64,000 nucleotides of DNA, from the NCBI GenBank assembly GCA_023381255.1, contig JAMCTX010000002.1, positions 54,742 through 118,741 on the forward strand, read 5' to 3'. This stretch comes from Nitrososphaerota archaeon (GTDB lineage Archaea; Thermoproteota; Nitrososphaeria; Conexivisphaerales; UBA164). Shown here piece by piece: positions 40,521 to 48,738 of the stretch; within the stretch, counting starts at the first letter, position 1, and each line of letters starts with the position of its first letter. The notes under the pieces are model-generated. The model searched no databases and was not told the DNA's origin. It was given only the letters and a program-made list of their open reading frames with translations. Made by a program: the position numbers and the translations under genes.

Positions 40521-40865
40521 TCAGGATTTCGTGCCTTCCCTTTTATAATTCTCCTGAATCGTGTCTTCAACCTTCATGAAGTATATCTTTGTGGCTATTG
40601 GCATTTTCGGCAGGTTATCTTCTATCGCCTTTACAAGGTAGGATATGGCCCTTTTTGATATATCAACCTTAAATTTCATTGGCAATATGGGGTCCTGTAT
40701 CACGGTGAATTTATCCCTGAACTCTTCCGGCGCTATTTTCTGGTAATCTTCCTGAATTATCTGATACCATTCCAGCAAAACTTCAGGTGACAGGCCCTCC
40801 TTCTGGTCAACTATGGTCTGTACAAGCTTTGCGATTGTGTCAATGCTTAAAACATCATCGCTCAT
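40521..40865 (-). CDS. Small protein of unknown function
   Basis: A 114-residue soluble, mostly helical and acidic protein (VLSIDTIAKLVQTIVDQKEGL, RAISYLVKAIEDNLPKMPIATKIYF). I do not recognise it. It lies 71 bp upstream of the PAC2 gene and 54 bp downstream of RpiA, on the same strand as both, so it could be transcribed with either. Length and composition are compatible with a real small gene. Confidence 0.5.
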   Translation of the reverse strand: MSDDVLSIDTIAKLVQTIVDQKEGLSPEVLLEWYQIIQEDYQKIAPEEFRDKFTVIQDPILPMKFKVDISKRAISYLVKAIEDNLPKMPIATKIYFMKVEDTIQENYKREGTKS

Positions 40866-40919
40866 TTTGCAACATCATGCCATTGCAAGTTAAAAAAGTT
40901 TATCCATCACGCAGAAGCC

Positions 40920-41561
40920 TCATTGCTGCTCAATGATGTGCAGGTGGACATCGTAAATGAACAGCCCCGCATCAACGACTCCGGGCAGAAGCTTCACCTT
41001 CTCATACACCGGCCTTAAATCGTCTTGGTTCGCATAAGCTATGTCGATGATCATGTTACCGTTTTCAGTAAACGTTGGATAGCCCTTCTGGTCCTTCCTG
41101 AGCTGCCACTTCAGGCCCAGTTCGTCCAGCTTCTTCTGCACCAGATTTATGGCAAACGGAATCACTTCAGCAGGCAGAGGATGCGACAGTTTTCTTGATA
41201 TTTTTTCCTTTGTGATAAATACATGCCTTTCACGCGCCATTTCCCATATTATCCTTTCCCTTGTCAGTGCTCCTCCGCCTCCCTTTATGATGTAATTGTT
41301 CGTGGAGCTGACTTCGTCGGCGCCATCTATGACTATGTCGATGCCGCTAACTGGGGGCTCTATCATGGTGTAATAATCCGAAACCAGAAACTTGATCTGG
41401 GAAGACGAAGGCACAGCTCCGGGTTTGACTCCCAGCCTTTTGAACTCAATTCCAAGCGCCTTTGCTATGGTGTATGCGGCAGCCCCGCTTCCCAGCCCAA
41501 TCACGGGCACCGGCTTCATGTTAACGGAGCTTTTTATAAAACTACCCAGTGTGTTCTCCAT
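40920..41561 (-). CDS. rpiA: Ribose-5-phosphate isomerase A
   Basis: A 213-residue RpiA interconverting ribose 5-phosphate and ribulose 5-phosphate. Family motifs are GLGSGAAAYTIAKAL (about 22-36), SSQIKFL, DIVIDGADEVS, KGGGGALTRERI and VIPFA. It could connect PRPP/nucleoside metabolism with the RuBisCO route in this organism, though the genes are 30 kb apart. It follows G1PDH by 44 bp and could form part of the same transcript. Confidence 0.93.
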   Translation of the reverse strand: MENTLGSFIKSSVNMKPVPVIGLGSGAAAYTIAKALGIEFKRLGVKPGAVPSSSQIKFLVSDYYTMIEPPVSGIDIVIDGADEVSSTNNYIIKGGGGALTRERIIWEMARERHVFITKEKISRKLSHPLPAEVIPFAINLVQKKLDELGLKWQLRKDQKGYPTFTENGNMIIDIAYANQDDLRPVYEKVKLLPGVVDAGLFIYDVHLHIIEQQ

Positions 41562-41605
41562 AGCATTATGTGCGGCGCGATTATATTTGAGCGTATCGCA
41601 TGCAA

Positions 41606-42628
41606 TCAGATTTCCAGGCGGTCAAGCATTTCGTTGATTTTGCTTTCTGACAGTCCCATTTTATGCAGTATGGTGTACCTTTCGGGCCTCAATGTTGGCG
41701 CCATGGTTATTGCCTTTACAGCTGTTTTCCTGTCGATGCCAAGCTCCTTATAGGAAACTGGGAGGCCCGCCTTGTTCAGGCTTGATTTTATTTTACCCCA
41801 GTTCAGTCCGTAAAGGTAGGAAGTAAAGACTGTGCTTACCCCTACCTTTTCGCCGTGCATTCCCTGGCCCGGCGCAAGCACATCCAAGGCATGCGTTATG
41901 AGATGCTCGCTACCGCTTAGCGGCCTGCTGGACCCGGCAATGCCCCCTGCAACGCCGGCGCTTATCAGCGCCTCCAGCAGGTTCCTCACAGAATCCAGTT
42001 TGAGGCTGCCGATGCCTTCGGCGCTTGCAAGCGCATGCCTGGCGCTTTCCAGGGCAAGTTTTGACGCATACCCGCCATAATATTCGCCCTTCTCCTTCCA
42101 TGCGAGATGCCAGTCCCTCACTGAAGTGATTTTGCCGATCAGGTCCCCAAGCCCGCTGTTGATCTGGCCCTCTGGCGCCTGCATTATTATAGATACGTCA
42201 GCAACCACGCCCAGCGGCGGCTTGACCTTCAGCGAATATGGGTATTTTCCTCCCCTCAATGAAGAAAACGGGCTTGCTATCCCGTCGTTGGAGGCATTGG
42301 TGGGCACGCTGAGCACCGGCCTGCCCAGCTTGAAGCCCACGTACTTTGCTATGTCCAGCGTTTTTCCGCCACCTATCCCAATCACAAAAAGGTGATTGGC
42401 AGCCCCAACCTGGGCGAGCACCCGTTCGGCTTCCTCGTACGTAGGCTCATTGACGATTACGGTGTCATACGAAAAGTCCGAAAGCGCGCTTTCGATTTCG
42501 CCGCCGAATTTTTTCAGCACGTGGGGGCCGGTTATTATGAGCCCCCTGCTTTTTAATTTAAATATGTTTGATATGTTATCCCTGTTAAACGACCCGTCAC
42601 CTATTATAACTATCTGCGGCAACTCCAT
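41606..42628 (-). CDS. egsA: sn-Glycerol-1-phosphate dehydrogenase
   Basis: A 340-residue enzyme that reduces dihydroxyacetone phosphate to sn-glycerol-1-phosphate, the backbone of archaeal lipids; it is a hallmark of archaea. Motifs are FVIGIGGGKTLDIAKY, VPTNASNDGIASPFSS, SGSEHLITHALD and MHGEKVGVS, with the zinc histidines visible in the last two. The ATG at 42628 is chosen since it follows AAGGTG at a good distance; a GTG at 42640 would add four residues and leave a one-base gap to the upstream stop. Confidence 0.94.
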   Translation of the reverse strand: MELPQIVIIGDGSFNRDNISNIFKLKSRGLIITGPHVLKKFGGEIESALSDFSYDTVIVNEPTYEEAERVLAQVGAANHLFVIGIGGGKTLDIAKYVGFKLGRPVLSVPTNASNDGIASPFSSLRGGKYPYSLKVKPPLGVVADVSIIMQAPEGQINSGLGDLIGKITSVRDWHLAWKEKGEYYGGYASKLALESARHALASAEGIGSLKLDSVRNLLEALISAGVAGGIAGSSRPLSGSEHLITHALDVLAPGQGMHGEKVGVSTVFTSYLYGLNWGKIKSSLNKAGLPVSYKELGIDRKTAVKAITMAPTLRPERYTILHKMGLSESKINEMLDRLEI

Positions 42629-42641
42629 TATGTGCTGCACC

Positions 42642-43901
42642 TTAAGCCCCCCTCATAAAATCTTCAAGCTTTGATTTATGCTCTTCGAATTTGTCTTCAA
42701 AAATCAGGCGGTGGTTTTCCTTGACAAGCTTTCCGCCTACTATGACGTCCTTTACTGTATGGTGCCCCCCCTGGTAAACCACAGAGGAAACGGTGTCCCA
42801 GGAAGGCCTTGTCCTGGTCAGGTCCACGGCTATAAAATCGGCAAGCATGCCCTGCCCGAGATAGCCTGCGGGTATCCCAAGGGCGCCGTGCCCGTTCAGG
42901 GTGGCCATTTTCAGCGCCTTCCTGGCATTGATCCTGGTGTTTGCGCTGCTTGCCCTTGACAGCATGACTGCAAGCTTCATTTCATTGAACATGTCCAGGA
43001 CTTCCGAACTTCCCGCGCCGTCGGTCCCCAGGCTTACATTCATGTTCAGCTCGTCCATTTTGCTTATATTTGCTATCCCGCTCCCCAGCCTGGCATTTGA
43101 GGAAGGGCAGTGGGCGACATTCACTCCTGCTGTTGCGAGCTGGCGTATTTCTTCATCGTTCAGGTGCACCGCATGGGCTGCTATCAGCCCCTTCCTGAGA
43201 AGGCCTACAGACTTCAAATATTCAACCGGGCGCAGCCCGTGCTTTTCCTTTATCAGCATATCCTCTTCAAGCGTTTCTGAAAGGTGAATCTGGACCCTGT
43301 AGCCCCTTATTTTGGCTATCTCCACAAGAAGCTCCTCAGAAACAGCGTAAAGTGAATGGGGGGAAAGAACCATTTCTATGCCGTGTTCAGAGAGCTGCCT
43401 GGCATAGCTGTCAACGTTCCTCACCCTCTTCCAGCTTTCCTCCTTCATGTATTCCACGGTGTCCAAAAAGGAAAGCGCGAGCTTGGCCCTTATCGGGAAG
43501 TTAAGCTCCTTCAGGGCTTGGACCATTGGCTGTATATCGTAAAAATCCAAAAACGACGTTATCCCGGAATCCAGCATTTCGCCGATTCCCACAACGTTGC
43601 CTGTAACCAGTTCTTCGTGTTTTAGCTTGCCTTCAATGTTCCACACCTTTCCAAGCCATGAATGAAGGTCGTCCTGCTCCCCTATGCCCCTCATGAGGGT
43701 CATCGCTACATGGGAATGGGTGTTGGCAAAGCTTGGCATAATCATCGATTTGCCCAGGTCGTGAACTTCATCGTAATCCATCCCTTCCTTTAACGGGCCC
43801 GCATAGATTATCTTGCCGTCTTCTACAAGCAGGGCTGGATCAGAAATCGGCTGCCATTCGGAACCCGGCAGCATGTACTTTGCTTTAAATAACTGTTTCA
43901 A
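42642..43901 (-). CDS. mtaD: 5-methylthioadenosine/S-adenosylhomocysteine deaminase
   Basis: A 419-residue amidohydrolase of the MTA/SAH deaminase group. Metal site: FANTHSHVAMTLMRG, LSPHSLYAV, IHLSET, AHAVHL and LGTDGAGSS. It would remove the 6-amino group of methylthioadenosine or S-adenosylhomocysteine. I place the start at the TTG at 43901, which overlaps the FKBP stop (TTGA) and leads straight into MKQLFKAKYMLPGSEW; the open frame continues upstream but enters the FKBP gene. It is followed by G1PDH within a few bases. Confidence 0.9.
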   Translation of the reverse strand: MKQLFKAKYMLPGSEWQPISDPALLVEDGKIIYAGPLKEGMDYDEVHDLGKSMIMPSFANTHSHVAMTLMRGIGEQDDLHSWLGKVWNIEGKLKHEELVTGNVVGIGEMLDSGITSFLDFYDIQPMVQALKELNFPIRAKLALSFLDTVEYMKEESWKRVRNVDSYARQLSEHGIEMVLSPHSLYAVSEELLVEIAKIRGYRVQIHLSETLEEDMLIKEKHGLRPVEYLKSVGLLRKGLIAAHAVHLNDEEIRQLATAGVNVAHCPSSNARLGSGIANISKMDELNMNVSLGTDGAGSSEVLDMFNEMKLAVMLSRASSANTRINARKALKMATLNGHGALGIPAGYLGQGMLADFIAVDLTRTRPSWDTVSSVVYQGGHHTVKDVIVGGKLVKENHRLIFEDKFEEHKSKLEDFMRGA

Positions 43902-44572
43902 GATTTTCTTTGGTATTTTTCGGAGAATTGCACTTCGTTGATTTCTGGAAACAGGGCGAAGCAATCGTTTGCAACCGCCCTCTTCAAATATTGCAGCCCG
44001 TCCATGAGATATGTTTCGGGTGGCAACTCAACCTTCAGAATTCCTTCCGCAAAAGTGAACTGCGGGTTTTCAACGTCAATCCTCCTCTGAAGCACGTTTG
44101 CAACCTTTTCATTCATGTCTGTTAATTCCTTGACGACCTCTACATCGTATATTATGGTTTTGCCTGCAAGCCTGTCATTGAAGTCAACCTGAACCCTCCC
44201 GCTCCCAATTGAGATCACGGTGCCGGGCTGGTTGTCGATCTCCACCTCAGCGCCAACCTGCAGGTCCTTTGCCTTGTCCCCGAATTTCCTGAGCGGGATT
44301 ATCCTGACCTTTGTGGGGTTCCAGGAGCCGAATGCCTTCTCCGGCGGAAGCTCGATCGTCTTCTTGTCCCCCACATTGAGAGCCAGCAGCTCGTCGTCGA
44401 GAGACTTTAAAACCCAGCCCTTTCCCAGAGCAACCAGGCTTGGCTTGTACTTTGAACCCTCCTTGTATGACTTTGAAGTCTTGGCAACATCTTCCACCGT
44501 GGTCTCTATTATATCCCCGGTTTCCTTTATCCTGGCGGTATAATTTAGCAGAATTAAAGATCCCTGCTGCAA
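43898..44572 (-). CDS. FKBP-type peptidyl-prolyl isomerase, SlyD-like
   Basis: A 224-residue archaeal FKBP. The FKBP domain begins GSLILLNYTARIKETGDIIETT; the inserted chaperone flap runs from about residue 75 (LPPEKAFGSWNPTKVRIIPLRKFG) and contains VEIDNQPGTV; the domain closes with VDFNDRLAGKTIIYDVEV. A C-terminal extension of about 75 residues follows, seen in long archaeal FKBPs. It catalyses proline isomerisation and acts as a chaperone. Located three bases downstream of an aminotransferase gene. Confidence 0.9.
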   Translation of the reverse strand: MQQGSLILLNYTARIKETGDIIETTVEDVAKTSKSYKEGSKYKPSLVALGKGWVLKSLDDELLALNVGDKKTIELPPEKAFGSWNPTKVRIIPLRKFGDKAKDLQVGAEVEIDNQPGTVISIGSGRVQVDFNDRLAGKTIIYDVEVVKELTDMNEKVANVLQRRIDVENPQFTFAEGILKVELPPETYLMDGLQYLKRAVANDCFALFPEINEVQFSEKYQRKS

Positions 44573-44575
44573 CTT

Positions 44576-45730
44576 TTACTCTAACCCCTTCAACTTATCC
44601 AGGGCGATGGATATAGCTTTATCTGTGTCAGCGCTGTAGCCAAGCTCCTTCAGCGAAAAGCCGACTGCTGCAACAGTAGGCATCACCCTCGACTTTTCAA
44701 TTATCCCCATGTTTCCTATCCTGAATATCTTTCCCTTGAGCTCGCCGAATCCGCCGGTTATGATTGTATTGTAGCTTTTTTCCATGGCCGACCTGAATTT
44801 GAGGTCATCCACCCCGGATGGGTATTTGACGGAAATCACGACGTTGGACCTGAATTTCTCCTCGACAAAAGGCTGCAGCCCCATTGCTTCAAATGCCGCA
44901 TAATACGCGGAAGCCGCTATCCTGTGCTTGCTCACCCTTTTGTCTATTCCCTCCTTTGATATTCTGGACAGCGCGGTTTCAAGGGCATAGAAAATGGGAA
45001 GCGCTGGAGTGAACGGCGTTTCGTATTTGGCCAGGTAATCAACATAGCTTGCGTAATTGAAGTACGTGGAAAGAGGCGGGTTCTTCCTTACAAAGTCAAC
45101 AACCCTGTCGCTTACCCCGACCAGGGCCACGCCAGGCGGAGTGAACAGGCATTTCTGGCTGCCCGCTATCACGACATCGGCTTTCCATTCGTCCATTGGC
45201 AGCTCATCGCCGCCAAAGACCGAGATGGCGTCAAGCACGTAGAACATGCCGTATTTTTCAGCCACTTCACCGAGCTCCTTTGCCATCCTGTATGTAGTCC
45301 CCGGGGACGTATCATTGTAGACCAGAAATATCCCCTTGGCATCCCTGTTTTCCTTTGCGGCAGATTCGATAGCTTCAACAGAGGGTGCAGTTCCAAACGG
45401 GGCGTTTACGCGAACCGCCTTTCCCTTTGCGGTTTCTATCTGCGAAGCAAGGCGCCCGCTGAATTCGCCGAACACCGGAACTATGGCCTTGTCGCCAGGC
45501 TTCAGCAGGTTCATGATTGCGGATTCTGCTCCGCCGGTGCCCGAGGAACTCAAAACAATTACGTTTCCCTTCGTTTTAAATATCTGCTTTGAAGAATCCT
45601 CAATGCTTTTCATCAACCGGTGGAAGTCTTCGCCCCTGTGGTTTATTATCGGTTTGCTCATTGAAAGCAAAACATCATCGGGCACATCTACTGGCCCGGG
45701 CAGCATAACATTTCTTCTTTGAAACTCCAA
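44576..45730 (-). CDS. Class V aminotransferase (alanine-glyoxylate/serine-pyruvate type), copy 2
   Basis: A 384-residue PLP enzyme, paralogous to the one at 33.2 kb. It has RNVMLPGPVDVPDDVL, VLSSSGTGGAESAIMN, FYVLDAISVFGGDELPMD and the lysine motif AGSQKCLFTPPGVALVG. The substrate pair is probably a small amino acid and glyoxylate or a related keto acid. It opens an operon with FKBP, the deaminase and G1PDH. Confidence 0.88.
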   Translation of the reverse strand: MEFQRRNVMLPGPVDVPDDVLLSMSKPIINHRGEDFHRLMKSIEDSSKQIFKTKGNVIVLSSSGTGGAESAIMNLLKPGDKAIVPVFGEFSGRLASQIETAKGKAVRVNAPFGTAPSVEAIESAAKENRDAKGIFLVYNDTSPGTTYRMAKELGEVAEKYGMFYVLDAISVFGGDELPMDEWKADVVIAGSQKCLFTPPGVALVGVSDRVVDFVRKNPPLSTYFNYASYVDYLAKYETPFTPALPIFYALETALSRISKEGIDKRVSKHRIAASAYYAAFEAMGLQPFVEEKFRSNVVISVKYPSGVDDLKFRSAMEKSYNTIITGGFGELKGKIFRIGNMGIIEKSRVMPTVAAVGFSLKELGYSADTDKAISIALDKLKGLE

Positions 45731-45818
45731 TTACCTATCACCACTTACCCTTATTGAATTAGCTAATAAATATTTAACTGATTTTCGACCATCGTGCTTA
45801 AATCTTCAGAAATCTGAT

Positions 45819-46247
45819 TTAAAATTCAAGCTCTATAACCTGCAGCCTTTTTCCGGTTGTGTCGGGCAATATTGCACTGCCCTTGTACGCATCGCCGTAG
45901 ATCAGGCCCGCCAGCTCGCCGTCAACGGTGATTTCCGCCTGGAACGAGCCCAGGAACAGCTGGTCGGACGACGAAAGATTAGAAACCATCCCCCTCATAA
46001 AATCTGAAAGGGGCGCAGTCACGTCAGTGTCGCAGCTTACGGCACCGTGGTCATCGTGGGAATCAAATTCATAGTTGCACTGGCCCTTATTTTCGCTCAG
46101 GAATTTCGCAAGGGTCTCCTTTAAATTGATGCCCTCGGACGTCGGGAAAAGCTCCCCCAGAAAGCCCATGTGGGGAACAACGTTGTCGCTTACGCGCGCA
46201 ATCTCCTTATCAAGTTTATTCCACCCGGATTCTGATACCTTAAACAT
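45819..46247 (-). CDS. Small protein of unknown function
   Basis: A protein of 142 residues from the ATG at 46247 (an ATG at 46253 adds two), about 26 bp after a TATA-like CTTAATAAAC. It is acidic and mixed alpha/beta, with a patch FDSHDDHGAVSCDTD that has several possible metal ligands. I know no family for it. An 88-bp gap separates it from the aminotransferase gene downstream, and it probably has its own promoter. Confidence 0.5.
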   Translation of the reverse strand: MFKVSESGWNKLDKEIARVSDNVVPHMGFLGELFPTSEGINLKETLAKFLSENKGQCNYEFDSHDDHGAVSCDTDVTAPLSDFMRGMVSNLSSSDQLFLGSFQAEITVDGELAGLIYGDAYKGSAILPDTTGKRLQVIELEF

Positions 46248-46324
46248 CAACATCTTTCCATTGATGCGTTTATTAAGTATTTCTAAACATTAACACCAGT
46301 GCAGCATGCAATACACTCTTCCAC

Positions 46325-46480
46325 AAAATTTAAGTGCTTGAGCTGGGGCCAAATAACCTTGGAGCCTTAACGCTTGCTGCGGCTTAGTGACCAAGTGCGT
46401 GTCTTATATCCAGCCCTCGTGCGTTATCTTCATTTGCTGCCTGTTGTAGCTGTGCGTTAATGAATGAAGAACAAAGAGAC
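46325..46480 (+). ncRNA. Possible structured RNA upstream of small membrane protein genes
   Basis: A 273-bp space without a supported gene. A TATA-like AAAATTTAAG (46325-46334) would start a transcript near 46356. From there CTTGGAGCC (46358-46366) can pair with GGCT (46381-46384) and CCAAG (46391-46395) across a six-base bulge, and CTGG upstream can pair with CCAG (46410-46413). The words TTGCTGC and GTGCGT recur twice or more. Base composition is more GC-rich than the flanks. This is weak evidence and not matched to a known RNA. Confidence 0.25.
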
Positions 46481-46526
46481 AAAATAAAAAGCTTATATAT
46501 AATAACTTCGCCAGATTATAAATGGT

Positions 46527-47024
46527 ATGAGCAATACTAATCCCGATAGCTCCGAACTTGAATTACGCAATGTTCCTCCACGTGTACTTGCTATTGTAAA
46601 CATAGTAATAGGCATTCTCTTATTGATTTCAGTGCCTATCGCAATGATCAGCAGCTACAATTATTATCCACACACATACAATTATCTTGATGTCGGCATC
46701 AGTTCGATAATTGCAATAATCATAATCATTGTCGCGCTGTTAGATTATGCATCCCATAGAAAAGGCAAGGGCAGCATAATATGGCCAGCAATTTTATTCA
46801 TATTCTCATTTATTCTTATGTTCCAATATATCGACCCCTATGATTTCCCTGCATTAAAAACATACCACCTTTACATAATTCCTGTATTCATATCACACAC
46901 TCCCTATTATGTTTCTTATCACGTGTATGATATGCTGTTTGGAATCAGCCTTGGGTTTGGCATTTTCCTGTTAGTTACATCAATTTGGGAAATAGCACAG
47001 CTGGCTAAATCAAAAAACGCATAA
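46527..47024 (+). CDS. Four-span membrane protein of unknown function, copy 1
   Basis: A 165-residue protein with four hydrophobic segments (about residues 17-39, 52-72, 86-104 and 134-158) and a polar extracellular-side loop containing YHLYIIPVFISHTPYYVSYHVYD. It is clearly similar to the gene at 47358: both have an N-terminal ELELR/ELELH, a VLAIVNIVIGIL/LVALIVGILDL segment with SVPIAM/TIPIAM, and YHLYII in the second loop. Strong TATA box (CTTATATATAATA) about 30 bp upstream. Both members are AT-rich relative to the region. No known function. Confidence 0.65.
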   Translation: MSNTNPDSSELELRNVPPRVLAIVNIVIGILLLISVPIAMISSYNYYPHTYNYLDVGISSIIAIIIIIVALLDYASHRKGKGSIIWPAILFIFSFILMFQYIDPYDFPALKTYHLYIIPVFISHTPYYVSYHVYDMLFGISLGFGIFLLVTSIWEIAQLAKSKNA

Positions 47025-47357
47025 ATCGTAAGCGGTTTCATTTTTTTGATATTATGCTTGTAAATACTGATAAATAATGCCAATTACTGTATATAATAAA
47101 TAATTATAGTGTTTTATCTCTATTAATGGTTAATGACAATCCGCAAATGCTCTTCTTTCCATTCCTATGTATAACCGCTTCAAGCATTTTCCAGTAAACG
47201 AAAAGCCTTGTTAAAAAGGACGTTATGACTGATATCAAGTACTGTAACTTTGATATTGAGGTGCAAGCTTGGCGATATAATATTTTAGAAAGGAGACGGC
47301 AAGGAGTAAAGGAATGTTTAAATAGGCTAAACAAATAAATAATACATTGGAGATAAT
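47025..47357. other. AT-rich intergenic stretch between the two membrane paralogues
   Basis: 333 bp with no gene I can support. A minus-strand open frame covers 47104-47418 but overlaps the start of the next gene and has no recognisable sequence. TTTAAATAGG (47324-47333) and TGGAGAT just before the ATG at 47358 give that gene a promoter and a ribosome site. Confidence 0.4.
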
Positions 47358-47837
47358 ATGTCAACAGAAGAAACCGGTGAACTTGAACTTCATGCTGGAA
47401 ATCCAAAAACCTGGTCACTTGTAGCGCTTATAGTTGGTATTCTGGACCTGATTACAATACCCATTGCCATGACAATGAGCTATTCTTATAACTACTTGGT
47501 TGTTGAAATAAACAGCGTTGTAGCAATAATTGTAATTATATTAGCCTCCATAGATTACATCCAGAAGGGCAAAGGCGGAAAAGGGATTGCCATTCCAGTT
47601 GTTTTGCTGATTCTGGGATTCGTTATATTTTTCATGTTTCCACAGGCTTATTCCACGCCCTATATAATGCAGTACCACTTGTACATAATAAATACTGAAA
47701 CATCAAACCAGGTTTTGCATGTCTCCAACTACAATGCAAGAGATGCCTTGTGGGGCCTGAGTTTCGGGTGGGGATTTATACTGTGGCTGATAATGGCCCT
47801 GGACATATACGCAATCAAAAAACAACCTGCAAAGTAA
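47358..47837 (+). CDS. Four-span membrane protein of unknown function, copy 2
   Basis: A 159-residue paralogue of the protein at 46527: same length, same four hydrophobic segments, same order of short motifs (IPIAMTMSYSYNYL, VVAIIVIILASIDYIQKGKG, YHLYIINTETSNQV, GLSFGWGFILWLIMALDI). A Shine-Dalgarno GGAGAT precedes the ATG, unlike the leaderless first copy, so the two may be translated differently. A long oligo-T terminator follows. Function unknown. Confidence 0.65.
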   Translation: MSTEETGELELHAGNPKTWSLVALIVGILDLITIPIAMTMSYSYNYLVVEINSVVAIIVIILASIDYIQKGKGGKGIAIPVVLLILGFVIFFMFPQAYSTPYIMQYHLYIINTETSNQVLHVSNYNARDALWGLSFGWGFILWLIMALDIYAIKKQPAK

Positions 47838-47842
47838 GGTTA

Positions 47843-47868
47843 ATTTTTTTTAATTTTTTTAATATTTT
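47843..47868 (+). terminator. Oligo-T terminator after membrane protein copy 2
   Basis: Two runs of seven or eight T separated by TAA, then AATATTTT, begin six bases after the stop codon. Such T-rich tracts are the standard archaeal termination signal. Confidence 0.6.
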
Positions 47869-47985
47869 AAGGCCATGCCGGGATGGAAGCATTACAATAA
47901 ATATCCTGAGCTGAGCTTATTCCATCTTTAGGATGCAGGCATTGAACAATTATCCGAAAGTACAATCATTATTAAACGGCATCGT

Positions 47986-48738
47986 TCACTTCCATCCTGT
48001 CAGTATCTCTTCCCTCTGGAATGTTGCCCTTGCAATGTAGAACATGATTACGTCAAGCGCCCCCAGTGCACCTGCTATTATGGCAAGGTTAGAGGTGTTT
48101 AGCGAAAAGAAGCCGATTTCTGCGAGAAGGTAAATGCCGAAGAACGGTATCACAACGAGGGACCCAAGCTGCTGGGCGCTCCTGACATCATTTATCCTCG
48201 AAGAGATCAGCACGCTTATCTCCACGCTCAGCAGAGAGGCAAGGGGCACCGAAAGCAGTATGACTCCAATGTTCCAGTTTGGGTAGTAGAAGTAACCAAG
48301 CAGGCTGTGCGTGAAGCTGTCCATGAGAACCATATAAGCTACTGCCCCGGCATAGAGCGCAGCCACGGGTATAATCAGAGCTGACAGTATCTTTCCCAGA
48401 AGTATGTCACCGTCTGAAACCGGTGTTGCAAGAAGGGGCTCCAGGCTCTTCTGCACCTTTTCGCCGACCAGGGTATATGATGCTATTGCCGTTGGGATTA
48501 CCAGTGCGCCTATGATGAACCATATTGAAAACGCGTTCAAAAGGTTCACGGCAACACCGGCCGAAAGATTGCTGTGCCTGAGCCTGGCGTAGTTGATTAT
48601 TAACGGGAAAACCACCCCCACTATCAGGGGTAGGGCAATGGTTGAATACATTATTGTGCTCTTCTTAATGTAGATCTTCAGGTCCTTTCTTGCTATGGTC
48701 CATGCGTTTTGCAGGTTCATCCTACTCACCCCTGACAA
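47986..48738 (-). CDS. ABC-2 type transporter permease
   Basis: A 250-residue membrane protein with six hydrophobic segments, of the ABC-2 (NatB/YadH-like) type: N-terminal NAWTIARKDLKIYIKKS, the SYTLVGEKVQKSLEPLLATPVSDGDILLGK loop characteristic of the family, and a C-terminal helix ending RATFQREEILTGW. It pairs with the ATPase upstream, whose stop it overlaps by 17 bp. Export substrate unknown. Confidence 0.85.
   Translation of the reverse strand: MSGVSRMNLQNAWTIARKDLKIYIKKSTIMYSTIALPLIVGVVFPLIINYARLRHSNLSAGVAVNLLNAFSIWFIIGALVIPTAIASYTLVGEKVQKSLEPLLATPVSDGDILLGKILSALIIPVAALYAGAVAYMVLMDSFTHSLLGYFYYPNWNIGVILLSVPLASLLSVEISVLISSRINDVRSAQQLGSLVVIPFFGIYLLAEIGFFSLNTSNLAIIAGALGALDVIMFYIARATFQREEILTGWK

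Noticed and set aside
47104-47418. Minus-strand 104-codon frame between the membrane paralogues
   Set aside because: It runs into the start of the plus-strand gene, has no promoter, and its sequence resembles nothing I know.
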